Assembly (NCBI RefSeq): GCF_047730165.1
Contig: NZ_CP159834.1
Coordinates: forward strand, 930,001 to 994,000
DNA length: 64,000 nt
Direction of reading: 5' to 3'
Origin: Patiriisocius sp047730165
Lineage (GTDB): Bacteria > Bacteroidota > Bacteroidia > Flavobacteriales > Flavobacteriaceae
A program made the position numbers and the translations under genes. This document shows positions 8,828 to 17,209 of the stretch, piece after piece; the first letter of the stretch is position 1, and each line of letters opens with the position of its first letter. The notes beneath the pieces were generated by a model. The model saw only the letters and a program-made list of their open reading frames with translations. It did no database searches and was not told where the DNA came from.

Positions 8828-8840
8828 CCGCCTTAGGCGG
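8828..8840. repeat. GC-rich hairpin downstream of variable region 2
   Basis: CCGCC-TTA-GGCGG, the same sequence and the same distance after the stop codon as in unit A. Confidence 0.5.
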
Positions 8841-9042
8841 TCGCGTATAAAAAAGTTAAAACCAGTTGTCCCTTAAAAAGTAGTATTGGTTTTTTTTGCT
8901 GTAAAAATAATGGGATGTTGCGTTTCTTGTTTTGATTAATTAATGTTAACAGAAGTAAATAAAAGAGAAACCCCCGCACGACTATTTACACAAGAACGCC
9001 TCCCTAGAGCGATTCTAAGCAGACAAACTTAAAACCAAAACA

Positions 9043-9080
9043 AAAAGACCCAATAAGCAACAATGCTTATTGGGTCTTTT
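9043..9080. terminator. Bidirectional rho-independent terminator
   Basis: A perfect 17-bp stem (9043-9059 with 9064-9080, core AGACCCAATAAGCA) and an ACAA loop, with A and T runs at the ends. It separates the convergent transcripts of DGR target 2 and tatA. Confidence 0.92.
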
Positions 9081-9103
9081 AATTAAAATTTCCGAAGTAA
9101 AAA

Positions 9104-9286
9104 TTAATTTACCTTCTTATCTTCTTCCTCCTCCTCTTTTGAGGCGTCTTTAAATTCTTTGATACCGCTACCGAGGCCGCGCATCAATTCTGGTATTTTT
9201 TTACCGCCAAACAATAATAACACTGCTAAAACGATTAAGGCTATCTGCCACGGTCCTATTGCTAGGGGAATAAATAATGCTGTCAT
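9104..9286 (-). CDS. tatA: Twin-arginine translocase subunit TatA/TatE
   Basis: 60-residue component of the Tat pathway, which exports folded proteins across the inner membrane. A single membrane helix (IGPWQIALIVLAVLLLFGG, about 10-28) is followed by the FGGKKIPELMRGLGSGIKEF amphipathic helix, the TatA hallmark, and an acidic-lysine tail. The start is the ATG at 9286; a longer reading from a TTG at 9307 would run into the promoter element. No tatC is present nearby. The length is normal for Bacteroidota TatA. Confidence 0.92.
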   Translation of the reverse strand: MTALFIPLAIGPWQIALIVLAVLLLFGGKKIPELMRGLGSGIKEFKDASKEEEEEDKKVN

Positions 9287-9304
9287 ACGAGTACAATTGT
9301 ACCA

Positions 9305-9312
9305 CAAAGGTA
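9305..9312 (-). promoter_or_regulatory. -7 promoter element of tatA
   Basis: TACCTTTG on the minus strand, an exact TAnnTTTG, 18 bp before the tatA ATG. Confidence 0.6.
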
Positions 9313-9373
9313 ATAAGAAAATAGGATATACAACGTTTTAAGGAGGAGTTTAGCGACGCAGCAGATATTGCAT

Positions 9374-9381
9374 TATATTTG
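9374..9381 (+). promoter_or_regulatory. -7 promoter element of the M23 peptidase gene
   Basis: TATATTTG, an exact TAnnTTTG, 33 bp before the ATG at 9415. Its position argues against the alternative TTG start at 9379. Confidence 0.6.
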
Positions 9382-9414
9382 TGTCTTAATGGCAGCATTG
9401 CACCATTTTTACTT

Positions 9415-10281
9415 ATGGCAGAGAAAGAAAAAAGAGGAAGAAAGATAAAAAGGAAATTGCTCCACACCTACCGGCTTGTGGTGCTTAATGAAAACACCTT
9501 TGAAGAACGGTTTTCTTTTAAATTGAACCGCCTCAACGTTTTTGTATTTAGTATTTTATTTGCCCTGTTTTTAATTGGGATTACCACACTGCTTATTGCA
9601 TTTACGCCACTGCGAGAGTATATTCCTGGCTACTCTTCTACCTCTTTAAAAAAGCAGGCCACTAGCCTACAGTTTACAGCAGACTCCCTACAACACGAGA
9701 TAAAAGTAAATCAACAATATATTTCATCTATCCGGAAAGTGCTGTCTGGAGATGTAAAAACAGTAATGTTTAATAAAGATAGTATTGTAGAGGCGGCAAA
9801 ACTAGAGGCTGAGGACGTAGACCTAAATGCGTCACAGCGAGATCTTGCATTAAGAGACCGCGTAGATCAAGAAGACAGGTACAACCCATTGACTGCTGTT
9901 TTGGAGGCAAACTTTGCGTTTTCAACTCCGGTAAAAGGTACTATTTCTGAGGGCTTTAAACCAGAAGAAAAACACTATGCTGTAGATGTCGTGACGATCA
10001 AAAACGCCCCAATTAAGGCCGCGGCAGATGGCACCGTAATTTTTGCGGAATGGACCTCAGATACGGGCTATATCATACTGCTCAAACACCCAAACAATTT
10101 TATAAGTGTCTATAAACACAACGCTTCTTTGTTAAAAACACAAGGAGATGTAGTCAAAGCCGGAGAGGTGATTGCCATTGCAGGAAACACAGGTGAATTA
10201 ACAACAGGCCCCCACTTGCATTTTGAGCTGTGGATGGACGGTGTTCCTATGGATCCTACTAATTTTATTGATTTTGAGTGA
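9415..10281 (+). CDS. M23 (LytM/DD-endopeptidase-like) peptidoglycan peptidase
   Basis: 288 residues, anchored in the inner membrane with the enzyme in the periplasm. A very basic N-terminus (MAEKEKRGRKIKRK) and one transmembrane helix (about 41-63) precede a short coiled-coil stretch (about 75-150) and the M23 domain (about 165-285). The zinc-site motifs are HYAVD near 187 (HxxxD form) and GPHLHFELW near 265 (HxH). Such proteins cleave peptide cross-links or act as regulators of cell-wall hydrolysis. All metal-site residues are present, so activity is plausible. The start follows the promoter element and the family N-terminus. It is divergent from tatA. Confidence 0.9.
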   Translation: MAEKEKRGRKIKRKLLHTYRLVVLNENTFEERFSFKLNRLNVFVFSILFALFLIGITTLLIAFTPLREYIPGYSSTSLKKQATSLQFTADSLQHEIKVNQQYISSIRKVLSGDVKTVMFNKDSIVEAAKLEAEDVDLNASQRDLALRDRVDQEDRYNPLTAVLEANFAFSTPVKGTISEGFKPEEKHYAVDVVTIKNAPIKAAADGTVIFAEWTSDTGYIILLKHPNNFISVYKHNASLLKTQGDVVKAGEVIAIAGNTGELTTGPHLHFELWMDGVPMDPTNFIDFE

Positions 10282-10408
10282 CTGGGTTATTTCAAATTTA
10301 CCTAGGGCAGCACATCCCTTTGAATCTCCCTACAAAGGAAAGGCTGGGATCTTTTGTCTGTGATACAAATAAATTAACAACGTTTCGAATGATACTAAAC
10401 AAAATTAA

Positions 10409-11890
10409 ATGTCCTTAAAATCTTTTGGTGCTAAAATATTTGCTGGTGTGGTTGTCCGTAAAATGAAAAAATGGATGGACAATCCTATGGAGACCCAACA
10501 GAAAGTGTTCTTATCATTACTGAAATCTGCAGGAGCCACGCAATTTGGGCAAGATCATCACTTTTCAGAAATCAAAACACATGCAGAGTTTGTAGCGCGA
10601 GTTCCTATTCGTGATTATGAGCAATTGCGTTTTTATGTAGACCAGATGGTTGCAGGAAAGGAAGACGTCTTATGGCCAGGAAAACCGCTCTACTTTGCCA
10701 AAACAAGCGGAACGACAAGCGGAGCGAAGTATATCCCTTTGACCAAGGAGTCGATGCCTACGCATATTAAAGCAGCAAGAAATGCCATTCTTTGTTATAT
10801 CCATGAAACGGGGAAAGCAGATTTTGTGGACGGAAAAATGATTTTTTTACAAGGGAGCCCAGAGATGACGGAGAAAAACGGAATTGGGTTAGGACGACTT
10901 TCAGGAATCGTAGCGCATTATGTGCCTGGATATCTTCAGAAAAACAGGATGCCGAGTATGGAGACTAATTGTATTGAAGACTGGGAAACCAAAGTAGATG
11001 CCATTGTTGAAGAAACAAAAGGAGAAGATATGACCGTAATAAGCGGGATTCCTTCTTGGGTGCAGATGTACTTTGAGCGATTACAAACAGCTACAGACAA
11101 AAAGGTAGGGGACCTTTTTAAGAACTTTAACCTGTTTATCTATGGCGGAGTCAACTACGAGCCGTACCGCGCAAAATTTGAAGCGCTCATAGGCCGCAAA
11201 GTAGATAGCATCGAGTTGTTCCCGGCAAGTGAAGGCTTCTTTGCCTTTCAAGATTCGCAGCAGGAGAAAGGATTATTATTACAGCTAGATAGCGGGATGT
11301 TTTATGAGTTTGTAAAAACAGAGGATTTCTTTTCTGAAACGCCACAAAGATTGACCATTGGCGAAGTTGAAATTGGGGTTAATTATGTGTTGTTAATTTC
11401 GACTAATGCTGGGTTATGGTGTTATAACATAGGTGATACGGTTATGTTTACCTCCGTAAAACCCTATCGATTGGTCGTTTCTGGAAGAATAAAGCATTTT
11501 ATTTCGGCATTTGGAGAGCACGTGATTGGTAAAGAAGTAGAGCAGGCGATGAAAGAAGCCATGGATGCTTTTAGTTTTAGTATTTCAGAATTTACAGTGG
11601 CGCCACAAGTAGCCGTTAACGATGAACTCCCCTATCACGAATGGCTCATTGAGTTTGAAGAGGCTCCAAAAGATATGCAGGCCGTGACAGATTTTATAGA
11701 TCAGTCTATGCAAACACAGAATAGCTATTACTTTGACCTAATAAAAGGGAAGGTGCTTCAACCATTAAAAATAGCGAGTTTGGAACGAGGCGCGTTTCAG
11801 AAATACATGAAATCACAAGGAAAACTGGGTGGGCAGAATAAAGTGCCAAGGTTGTCTAATGACCGTAAGATTGCGGATCAAATGGTTTAA
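10409..11890 (+). CDS. GH3 auxin-responsive promoter family protein (acyl acid-amido synthetase-like)
   Basis: 493 residues of the ANL-like GH3 family, which adenylates a carboxylic acid and joins it to an amine or amino acid. The phosphate-binding loop is AKTSGTTSGAKYIPLT (about 97-112), the nucleotide motif is ELFPASEGFFAFQ (about 270), and the GDTVMF segment near 345 fits the third ATP motif. The bacterial substrate is not known. It lies directly before the DUF6909 gene on the same strand (84 bp between them), though that gene has its own promoter. The family is widespread in Bacteroidota and need not involve plant hormones. Confidence 0.88.
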   Translation: MSLKSFGAKIFAGVVVRKMKKWMDNPMETQQKVFLSLLKSAGATQFGQDHHFSEIKTHAEFVARVPIRDYEQLRFYVDQMVAGKEDVLWPGKPLYFAKTSGTTSGAKYIPLTKESMPTHIKAARNAILCYIHETGKADFVDGKMIFLQGSPEMTEKNGIGLGRLSGIVAHYVPGYLQKNRMPSMETNCIEDWETKVDAIVEETKGEDMTVISGIPSWVQMYFERLQTATDKKVGDLFKNFNLFIYGGVNYEPYRAKFEALIGRKVDSIELFPASEGFFAFQDSQQEKGLLLQLDSGMFYEFVKTEDFFSETPQRLTIGEVEIGVNYVLLISTNAGLWCYNIGDTVMFTSVKPYRLVVSGRIKHFISAFGEHVIGKEVEQAMKEAMDAFSFSISEFTVAPQVAVNDELPYHEWLIEFEEAPKDMQAVTDFIDQSMQTQNSYYFDLIKGKVLQPLKIASLERGAFQKYMKSQGKLGGQNKVPRLSNDRKIADQMV

Positions 11891-11960
11891 AGGGAGAAAA
11901 TAAGTCTTAGTTCATCTCACTTAATGTATTGGGGTAATCAACAACGAAATCGATTAATCG

Positions 11961-11968
11961 TATCTTTG
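11961..11968 (+). promoter_or_regulatory. -7 promoter element of the DUF6909 gene
   Basis: TATCTTTG, an exact TAnnTTTG, six bases before the ATG at 11975. It falls inside the alternative reading from the ATG at 11924, which makes the downstream start the better choice. Confidence 0.6.
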
Positions 11969-11974
11969 CTGCAT

Positions 11975-13657
11975 ATGACAGAGGGTAAATCACACAATAG
12001 AACAAGAGCTCAAGAGAGCAGTGGCGCCATAGAGCGCCTTTATATTACCATGCGACACCTTTTTAATAGAGGTTTTTATAAGCCAATGGGCGTTAGTGGA
12101 GAATCATTGAGAGAGGCTTTATTAGCGCTCAGGCCTGAGATATATGGCTCAATTGCAGAAGAGAAAATCGAGTTACAAGGTTTATTGTACGTTATTGAAC
12201 GTTTGCCTTACGGTATTGAAGAGTGTCGTTTTATTAACCTCACGAGCGATGAAGGCTATGGAAAAAGCCACTTCACTCCTATTGTTCCGCCAAAAAGACG
12301 CCGCAACTGCTATCGCATAGATGAAGAGCAAATGAATATTGAGATCACTAGAGGACGTTCTGAAATCTATGATATTCTCACACACCTTACTTTTTTATAT
12401 ATAGAATCACACAAGATTATGAAGCGTGTGGTGGTGAATGAAAAGGGAAAATTGATTCGCGATTGGCAAAAATTAGAGCAGGCTGCGCTTAAAAAAGAAG
12501 ATCTTACACAAGAAGAACGCGAAGTGGCATTGACGCATACGGCTAACTTCTTAGGAAGAACTTTTGAAGAAGTATCTGCTGTATATGAAAGCTTTGCTCT
12601 GCCCAATGATACAAATCGGTTTTTAAATATTATCTACTATTTAGGGAAACTAGCGATAGAAGAAGTGCTGAACGACGAAAAACGCGTGATTACATTTAGC
12701 CCCGTTTTACGAGAGCGTTTAGGACATCACATCCACGGAGAACGCTGGGCAATTAGAATTAAAGAGACGCTTAAAAAGCAGGGACTTCTGGAGCGACCCT
12801 TACATATTATTAGCGCGAACATGCACAGTGTAATGAACACTTTATTCGCACCCGTAGCTTTAAGTAATGAGCTAAAGAAAAAAAGCGCGATGGAAGTCTA
12901 TGAGGCCTTAAGCAATAACGCAAACGGACCCTTACGACAGAAGGTCATGAAAGCCGCTCTAGCAAACGGAATGACTTATATTGCAGATGAAAGCGGGACG
13001 AACATCCACGTGCAGATATTTGATACGGCATTGTTACCAAAAGAAAGCTATGTTTCTGTTGCTGAAATAGCACAGGATAAAAAACCGGTGATTGTGGTGA
13101 TGGACTATGCCTTTGGAGAACAAGCTTATGAAACAATGGACGAGCTTCTAAAGCCATTAATGGAAGATAGAAAAGACTATTATATGAACGTGGACTCTGT
13201 TTGTATTATGGGGAAAGCAGGAATCCTTGAGGGTGGGAAAGGAGATATTATGATCCCAAACGCACATATCTTTGAAGGTACCGCAGACAATTACCCTTTT
13301 AAAAACACCTTGAAGAAAGAGATGTTTGCAGAAGACGATGTAAAAGTATGCACAGGGGCTATGATTACCGTAATGGGAACCTCTTTACAGAACAGAGATA
13401 TTCTGAAGTTTTTTAACACCTCCACATGGGATGTAATTGGTCTTGAAATGGAAGGCGCACATTATCAAAAAGCCATCCAAGCGGCATCAAAAATAAGAAA
13501 CAGTATTAAGCGAAATGTAAAAGTTTTATACGCGTATTATGCAAGTGATAATCCTTTAAAAACTGGAAGCACATTGGCTTCTGGTGGACTAGGAACCACG
13601 GGTGTAAAACCCACCTATTTAATCACTGAAAAAATGTTAAAAACCATATTAGACTAA
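11975..13657 (+). CDS. DUF6909 family protein with nucleosidase-like C-terminal motif
   Basis: 560 residues, cytoplasmic, conserved in Bacteroidota and without an assigned function. The N-terminal part begins MTEGKSHNRTRAQESS, then RLYITMRHLFNRGFYKPMGV. In the last 160 residues I see VCIMGKAGILEGGKGDIMIP, GLEMEGAHY (about 489-497) and YYASDNPL. The EMEGA-type element is the ribose-binding signature of nucleoside phosphorylase/AMP or MTA nucleosidase folds, so a link to nucleoside or nucleotide cleavage is possible but is my inference. rfbB starts 14 bp after its stop, so it may be transcribed into the polysaccharide locus. Confidence 0.75.
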   Translation: MTEGKSHNRTRAQESSGAIERLYITMRHLFNRGFYKPMGVSGESLREALLALRPEIYGSIAEEKIELQGLLYVIERLPYGIEECRFINLTSDEGYGKSHFTPIVPPKRRRNCYRIDEEQMNIEITRGRSEIYDILTHLTFLYIESHKIMKRVVVNEKGKLIRDWQKLEQAALKKEDLTQEEREVALTHTANFLGRTFEEVSAVYESFALPNDTNRFLNIIYYLGKLAIEEVLNDEKRVITFSPVLRERLGHHIHGERWAIRIKETLKKQGLLERPLHIISANMHSVMNTLFAPVALSNELKKKSAMEVYEALSNNANGPLRQKVMKAALANGMTYIADESGTNIHVQIFDTALLPKESYVSVAEIAQDKKPVIVVMDYAFGEQAYETMDELLKPLMEDRKDYYMNVDSVCIMGKAGILEGGKGDIMIPNAHIFEGTADNYPFKNTLKKEMFAEDDVKVCTGAMITVMGTSLQNRDILKFFNTSTWDVIGLEMEGAHYQKAIQAASKIRNSIKRNVKVLYAYYASDNPLKTGSTLASGGLGTTGVKPTYLITEKMLKTILD

Positions 13658-13671
13658 TCTAAATATATATT

Positions 13672-14691
13672 TTGAGCAGCAATAAAGTATTAATAACAGG
13701 AGGTGCTGGATTTATTGGATCTAATTATGCAATAATGGCAGCTTCAAATTCTTTAGACGAAATTTTTGTCTTAGATAGCCTTACGTATGCTGCAAACCTT
13801 CAAAATCTAGAAGCGATTTCTGAGGCAAAAAACTATCACTTTATTAAGGGTGACATTTGCGATAAGGTACTGGTAAATTCTCTTTTTGAGGAGCATAAAT
13901 TTGATCGTGTAATTCACTTTGCTGCCGAATCTCATGTGGATAATTCTATTACAAACCCTGGGGCTTTCATTGCCACAAATATTGTAGGGACTTTTAACCT
14001 ATTGCATGCTGCTTACTCCACATGGATGGATGGTCCTAATCAACTAAAAGAGGCTTTTAAAAGCGCACGTTTTCTGCATGTTTCCACAGATGAGGTCTAT
14101 GGAACACTAGGAAAAACAGGTTTATTTACAGAAGAAACACCCTATGCGCCTAATAGTCCATACAGTGCAAGTAAGGCATCTAGTGATTTTTTAGTGAGGA
14201 GCTATTTTCACACTTATCAAATGCCAGTGGTCACGACTAATTGTTCTAACAATTATGGACCACACCAGCATAAAGAAAAATTGATTCCTACTATTGTTAG
14301 AAAGGCAATCTCTGGAGCGGCTATTCCAATTTATGGTGATGGAAAGAATGTACGCGACTGGCTATATGTAGAAGACCACTGTATAGGCATTCAACTAGCG
14401 GTAGAAAATGGAGTTCTTGGAGAAACCTATAATATAGGCGGCGGCAACGAGCGTGAAAATATTTATATTGCATATGCCATTTGTGATATACTGGATGCGA
14501 TAAAGCCAAAAGATAATTCCTATCGAGATCAAATAGCGTATGTAACAGATAGACCTGGTCACGATTTTAGATATGCTATTGATGCTACTAAAATAGAACA
14601 TGATTTAGGTTGGAAGTCAAAAGAGAATTTTGAGAGTGGGATAAAGAAAACAGTGCAGTGGTGCTTGGATCACAAGGATAGGTTGAAATAG
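13672..14691 (+). CDS. rfbB: dTDP-glucose 4,6-dehydratase
   Basis: Second step of dTDP-L-rhamnose synthesis: NAD-dependent dehydration of dTDP-glucose to the 4-keto-6-deoxy sugar. 339 residues. The Rossmann motif TGGAGFIGSN is at 9-18, the catalytic STDEVYG near 138, and the YSASK (YxxxK) pair at 164-168. The start is a TTG, required because the nucleotide-binding motif follows within nine residues and no ATG is available. It is the first gene of the rhamnose set; a 132-bp gap separates it from rfbA. Confidence 0.95.
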   Translation: MSSNKVLITGGAGFIGSNYAIMAASNSLDEIFVLDSLTYAANLQNLEAISEAKNYHFIKGDICDKVLVNSLFEEHKFDRVIHFAAESHVDNSITNPGAFIATNIVGTFNLLHAAYSTWMDGPNQLKEAFKSARFLHVSTDEVYGTLGKTGLFTEETPYAPNSPYSASKASSDFLVRSYFHTYQMPVVTTNCSNNYGPHQHKEKLIPTIVRKAISGAAIPIYGDGKNVRDWLYVEDHCIGIQLAVENGVLGETYNIGGGNERENIYIAYAICDILDAIKPKDNSYRDQIAYVTDRPGHDFRYAIDATKIEHDLGWKSKENFESGIKKTVQWCLDHKDRLK

Positions 14692-14823
14692 TTGTCAATA
14701 GCAAGTTATTAAATAATAGCCTGCGCCAGTTTTATTTAAAAATACACAGTAGCCTTTGAAGCTCAAGGTAGGTTTAGGGTAAGAAAAGAGTAGGTTTGTA
14801 TATATATTGCAAAACAATAATAA

Positions 14824-15681
14824 ATGAAAGGTATCATTTTAGCAGGAGGATCGGGAACACGCTTACATCCATTAACACTGGCGGTGAGTAAGCAATTGAT
14901 GCCTATTTATGACAAACCGATGATCTATTATCCATTATCTACATTAATATCTGCGGGAATACGTGAGATATTAATTATTTCTACACCACAAGACCTGCCA
15001 TTATTCGAAAAATTATTAGGAGACGGCGCTAGTTTAGGCTGTATTTTTAATTACGCAGTGCAAGAACATCCTAATGGGCTCGCAGAGGCTTTTATTATTG
15101 GAAAAGATTTTATAGGAAACGATAAAGTGGCGTTGATTTTAGGGGATAATATATTTTATGGGTCTGGCCTCAAAGAATTAATGCAAGCTAATAATAATCC
15201 AGACGGAGGGATTATTTATGCGTATCATGTGCACGATCCAGAACGTTACGGCGTGGTAGAATTTGATAGTGACGGTAAGGCACTATCAATTGAAGAAAAA
15301 CCAGAGAACCCTAAATCTAATTTTGTCGTTCCGGGAATTTATTTCTACGATAATAGCGTTGTAGAAATAGCGATGAATATAAAACCCAGTCTCCGAGGCG
15401 AACTTGAGATTACAGATGTGAATAATGTATATCTTAAACAAGGAAAGCTAAGCGTAAGTATTCTTGATAAAGGAACAGCCTGGTTAGATACAGGAACATT
15501 TTCGTCATTAATGCAAGCGTCTCAGTTTGTAGAAGTCATTGAAGAACGACAGGGTCTTAAAATAGGCGCCATAGAAGAGGCTGCCTATGAACAAGGATTT
15601 ATTACAAAAGAACAATTACAAGTACTAGCAAAACCGCTGTTAAAAAGCGGCTATGGTAAACATTTAATGCAATTGGAATAA
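14824..15681 (+). CDS. rfbA: Glucose-1-phosphate thymidylyltransferase
   Basis: First step of dTDP-rhamnose synthesis: glucose-1-phosphate plus dTTP gives dTDP-glucose. 285 residues, the standard length. The nucleotidyltransferase loop LAGGSGTRLHPLT starts at 6; KQLMPIYDKPMIYYPLS, LGDNIFYG and the WLDTGT segment follow as in RmlA proteins. A clean ATG start with AATAATAA just before it. It is the second rhamnose gene in the series. Confidence 0.96.
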   Translation: MKGIILAGGSGTRLHPLTLAVSKQLMPIYDKPMIYYPLSTLISAGIREILIISTPQDLPLFEKLLGDGASLGCIFNYAVQEHPNGLAEAFIIGKDFIGNDKVALILGDNIFYGSGLKELMQANNNPDGGIIYAYHVHDPERYGVVEFDSDGKALSIEEKPENPKSNFVVPGIYFYDNSVVEIAMNIKPSLRGELEITDVNNVYLKQGKLSVSILDKGTAWLDTGTFSSLMQASQFVEVIEERQGLKIGAIEEAAYEQGFITKEQLQVLAKPLLKSGYGKHLMQLE

Positions 15682-15690
15682 GACAAAACA

Positions 15691-15718
15691 GTCATCCAAT
15701 GCTTGTCGAAGGGAGATG
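15691..15718 (+). repeat. Degenerate REP-like element
   Basis: GTCATCCAATGCTTGTCGAA core, resembling the elements at 4686-4871, in the gap between rfbA and rfbC. Confidence 0.4.
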
Positions 15719-15792
15719 TTCAAATTATTTTAAACAGATTCAATTGTTTTGCTATGCGTATCTCAGCAAGACAAATTATAAAATTTACAAAG

Positions 15793-16341
15793 TTGAAAAT
15801 AACCCAAACCCCCTTAAAAGACTGTTTTATCCTTGAGCCTTCGGTATTTGAAGATGAGCGTGGGATCTTTATAGAAACCTTTAATGAGCAAACGTTTAAT
15901 AAGATAACCGGCATGTCGCTTGCCTTTGTGCAGGACAACCAGTCCATAAGCACAAAGGGCGTTTTAAGAGGGCTACACTATCAGAAAGGTGCGTTTGCAC
16001 AGGCAAAGTTAGTTCGCGCGGCTAGGGGCCGTGTGTTGGACATAGTTGTGGATATTAGAAAAGATTCACCCACTTTTGGGCAGCAATTTTCTATCATCCT
16101 TGATGACGTAGCTCATAAGCAGCTTTTTGTGCCACGAGGGTTTGCACATGGCTTTATCACTTTATCAGAAACTTCGATATTTGCTTACAAATGTGATAAT
16201 TTATATAATAAAGAAGCAGAGGGTGGCATTGTCTTCAACGACGCAACCTTGCAGCTAGATTGGCATCTTCCTCACGAACAATTAATAGTATCTGCAAAAG
16301 ACCAAGAACTTCCTAGTTTTGAGAAAGCAACGCGAGATTAG
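15793..16341 (+). CDS. rfbC: dTDP-4-dehydrorhamnose 3,5-epimerase
   Basis: Third step of dTDP-rhamnose synthesis. RmlC cupin signatures are FEDERGIFIETFN, RGLHYQ (catalytic His) and VPRGFAHGF. The frame is open upstream to 15703, but that extension passes through a REP-like repeat and is not protein-like. A TTG at 15793 gives MKITQTPLKDCFILEP, the exact family N-terminus, and 182 residues, the usual length. The next gene starts one base after its stop, showing tight coupling with rfbD. Confidence 0.93.
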   Translation: MKITQTPLKDCFILEPSVFEDERGIFIETFNEQTFNKITGMSLAFVQDNQSISTKGVLRGLHYQKGAFAQAKLVRAARGRVLDIVVDIRKDSPTFGQQFSIILDDVAHKQLFVPRGFAHGFITLSETSIFAYKCDNLYNKEAEGGIVFNDATLQLDWHLPHEQLIVSAKDQELPSFEKATRD

Positions 16342-16342
16342 T

Positions 16343-17209
16343 ATGAAGAGGATTTTAGTAACAGGAGCAAACGGACAATTGGGGAGATGCATCAAAGATG
16401 CCGCGCCTTATGGTGACGGCGTTGAGATCTTTTACCTTACCAAAGCAGATCTTGACATAGCAGACGCTGGAGCGGTTTCAGCACATTTCAGCAAAAACAC
16501 GTATGATTATTGTGTGAATACGGCGGCCTATACTAATGTTGAGCAAGCGGAGCGTGAGCGTGAGCAGGCCTTTTCGATAAATGCAGGAGGAGTAAAGAAC
16601 TTAGCCGAAGCTTGCGAGAAACAAGGAACAGTTTTTATCCAGATATCTACAGATTATGTATTTGATGGATGTAAAAAAACACCCTATGTTGAGACGGATA
16701 GCACCAACCCTATAAACGTCTATGGTGCGTCAAAACTGAAAGGAGAGGAGCTGCTTGCCGAGACTATGGAGCGGTTTTTTATTTTAAGAACCTCTTGGTT
16801 GTACTCGCAGTACGGACATAATTTTTTAAATACGATTTTAAAACATTCCGCTGCAGGGAAAGACCTATCTATTACGACAGAACAGCTGGGAACACCAACA
16901 AATGCTAAAGATCTAGCCACAAATATTTGGGCACTTATCATTTCAGAAACAAAAGAATATGGCATATATCACTACAGCAATCGAGGGGAAGGAACGTGGT
17001 TTGATTTTGCTTCAGAAATTTTAAAGGCTTCACCTCTTTTAAGCAGCACAAAACTTGCTAAAACCGAGCATTATCCTACTTTTGCCAAACGACCTAAATA
17101 TAGCGTGTTGAATACCGGTAAAGTGGAGAAACTTTTAAAACGCACCCCTTTAGATTGGCGGGATTCATTACATACACTAATAGATACATTAATAACTACT
17201 CACAGATAA
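16343..17209 (+). CDS. rfbD: dTDP-4-dehydrorhamnose reductase
   Basis: Final step of dTDP-L-rhamnose synthesis, NAD(P)H-dependent reduction. 288 residues. TGANGQLG (7-14) is the cofactor loop, STDYVFDG the strand with the active-site Thr/Asp, and YGASKLKGE the YxxxK element. The ATG at 16343 gives the normal MKRILVTGANGQ start; an earlier in-frame start would overlap rfbC. The stop shares a base with the ATG of the next gene (TAATG). Confidence 0.95.
   Translation: MKRILVTGANGQLGRCIKDAAPYGDGVEIFYLTKADLDIADAGAVSAHFSKNTYDYCVNTAAYTNVEQAEREREQAFSINAGGVKNLAEACEKQGTVFIQISTDYVFDGCKKTPYVETDSTNPINVYGASKLKGEELLAETMERFFILRTSWLYSQYGHNFLNTILKHSAAGKDLSITTEQLGTPTNAKDLATNIWALIISETKEYGIYHYSNRGEGTWFDFASEILKASPLLSSTKLAKTEHYPTFAKRPKYSVLNTGKVEKLLKRTPLDWRDSLHTLIDTLITTHR

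Larger units (their letters stand above)
7446..8913. repeat. Tandem duplication, unit B
   Basis: Second copy of the unit at 6158-7390, with the same leader, N-terminal module, 3' coding end and downstream hairpin. Its internal coding part is about 235 bp longer than in unit A and not alignable with it by eye. Only 55 bp (7391-7445) separate the two units. Together, units A and B account for the intergenic stretches 7221-7696 and 8744-8913. Confidence 0.9.

Noticed and set aside
7391..9042. Template repeat or DGR accessory gene close to the target genes
   Set aside because: I looked between and after the two targets for a second adenine-rich copy of the variable region and for a reverse transcriptase frame; none is present.
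15703..15792. N-terminal extension of the rhamnose epimerase
   Set aside because: The extra 30 codons cross a REP-like element and are absent from the RmlC family.
17155..17208. N-terminal extension of the Wzz-like protein
   Set aside because: It lies inside the rfbD coding region; the ATG overlapping the rfbD stop gives the expected start.
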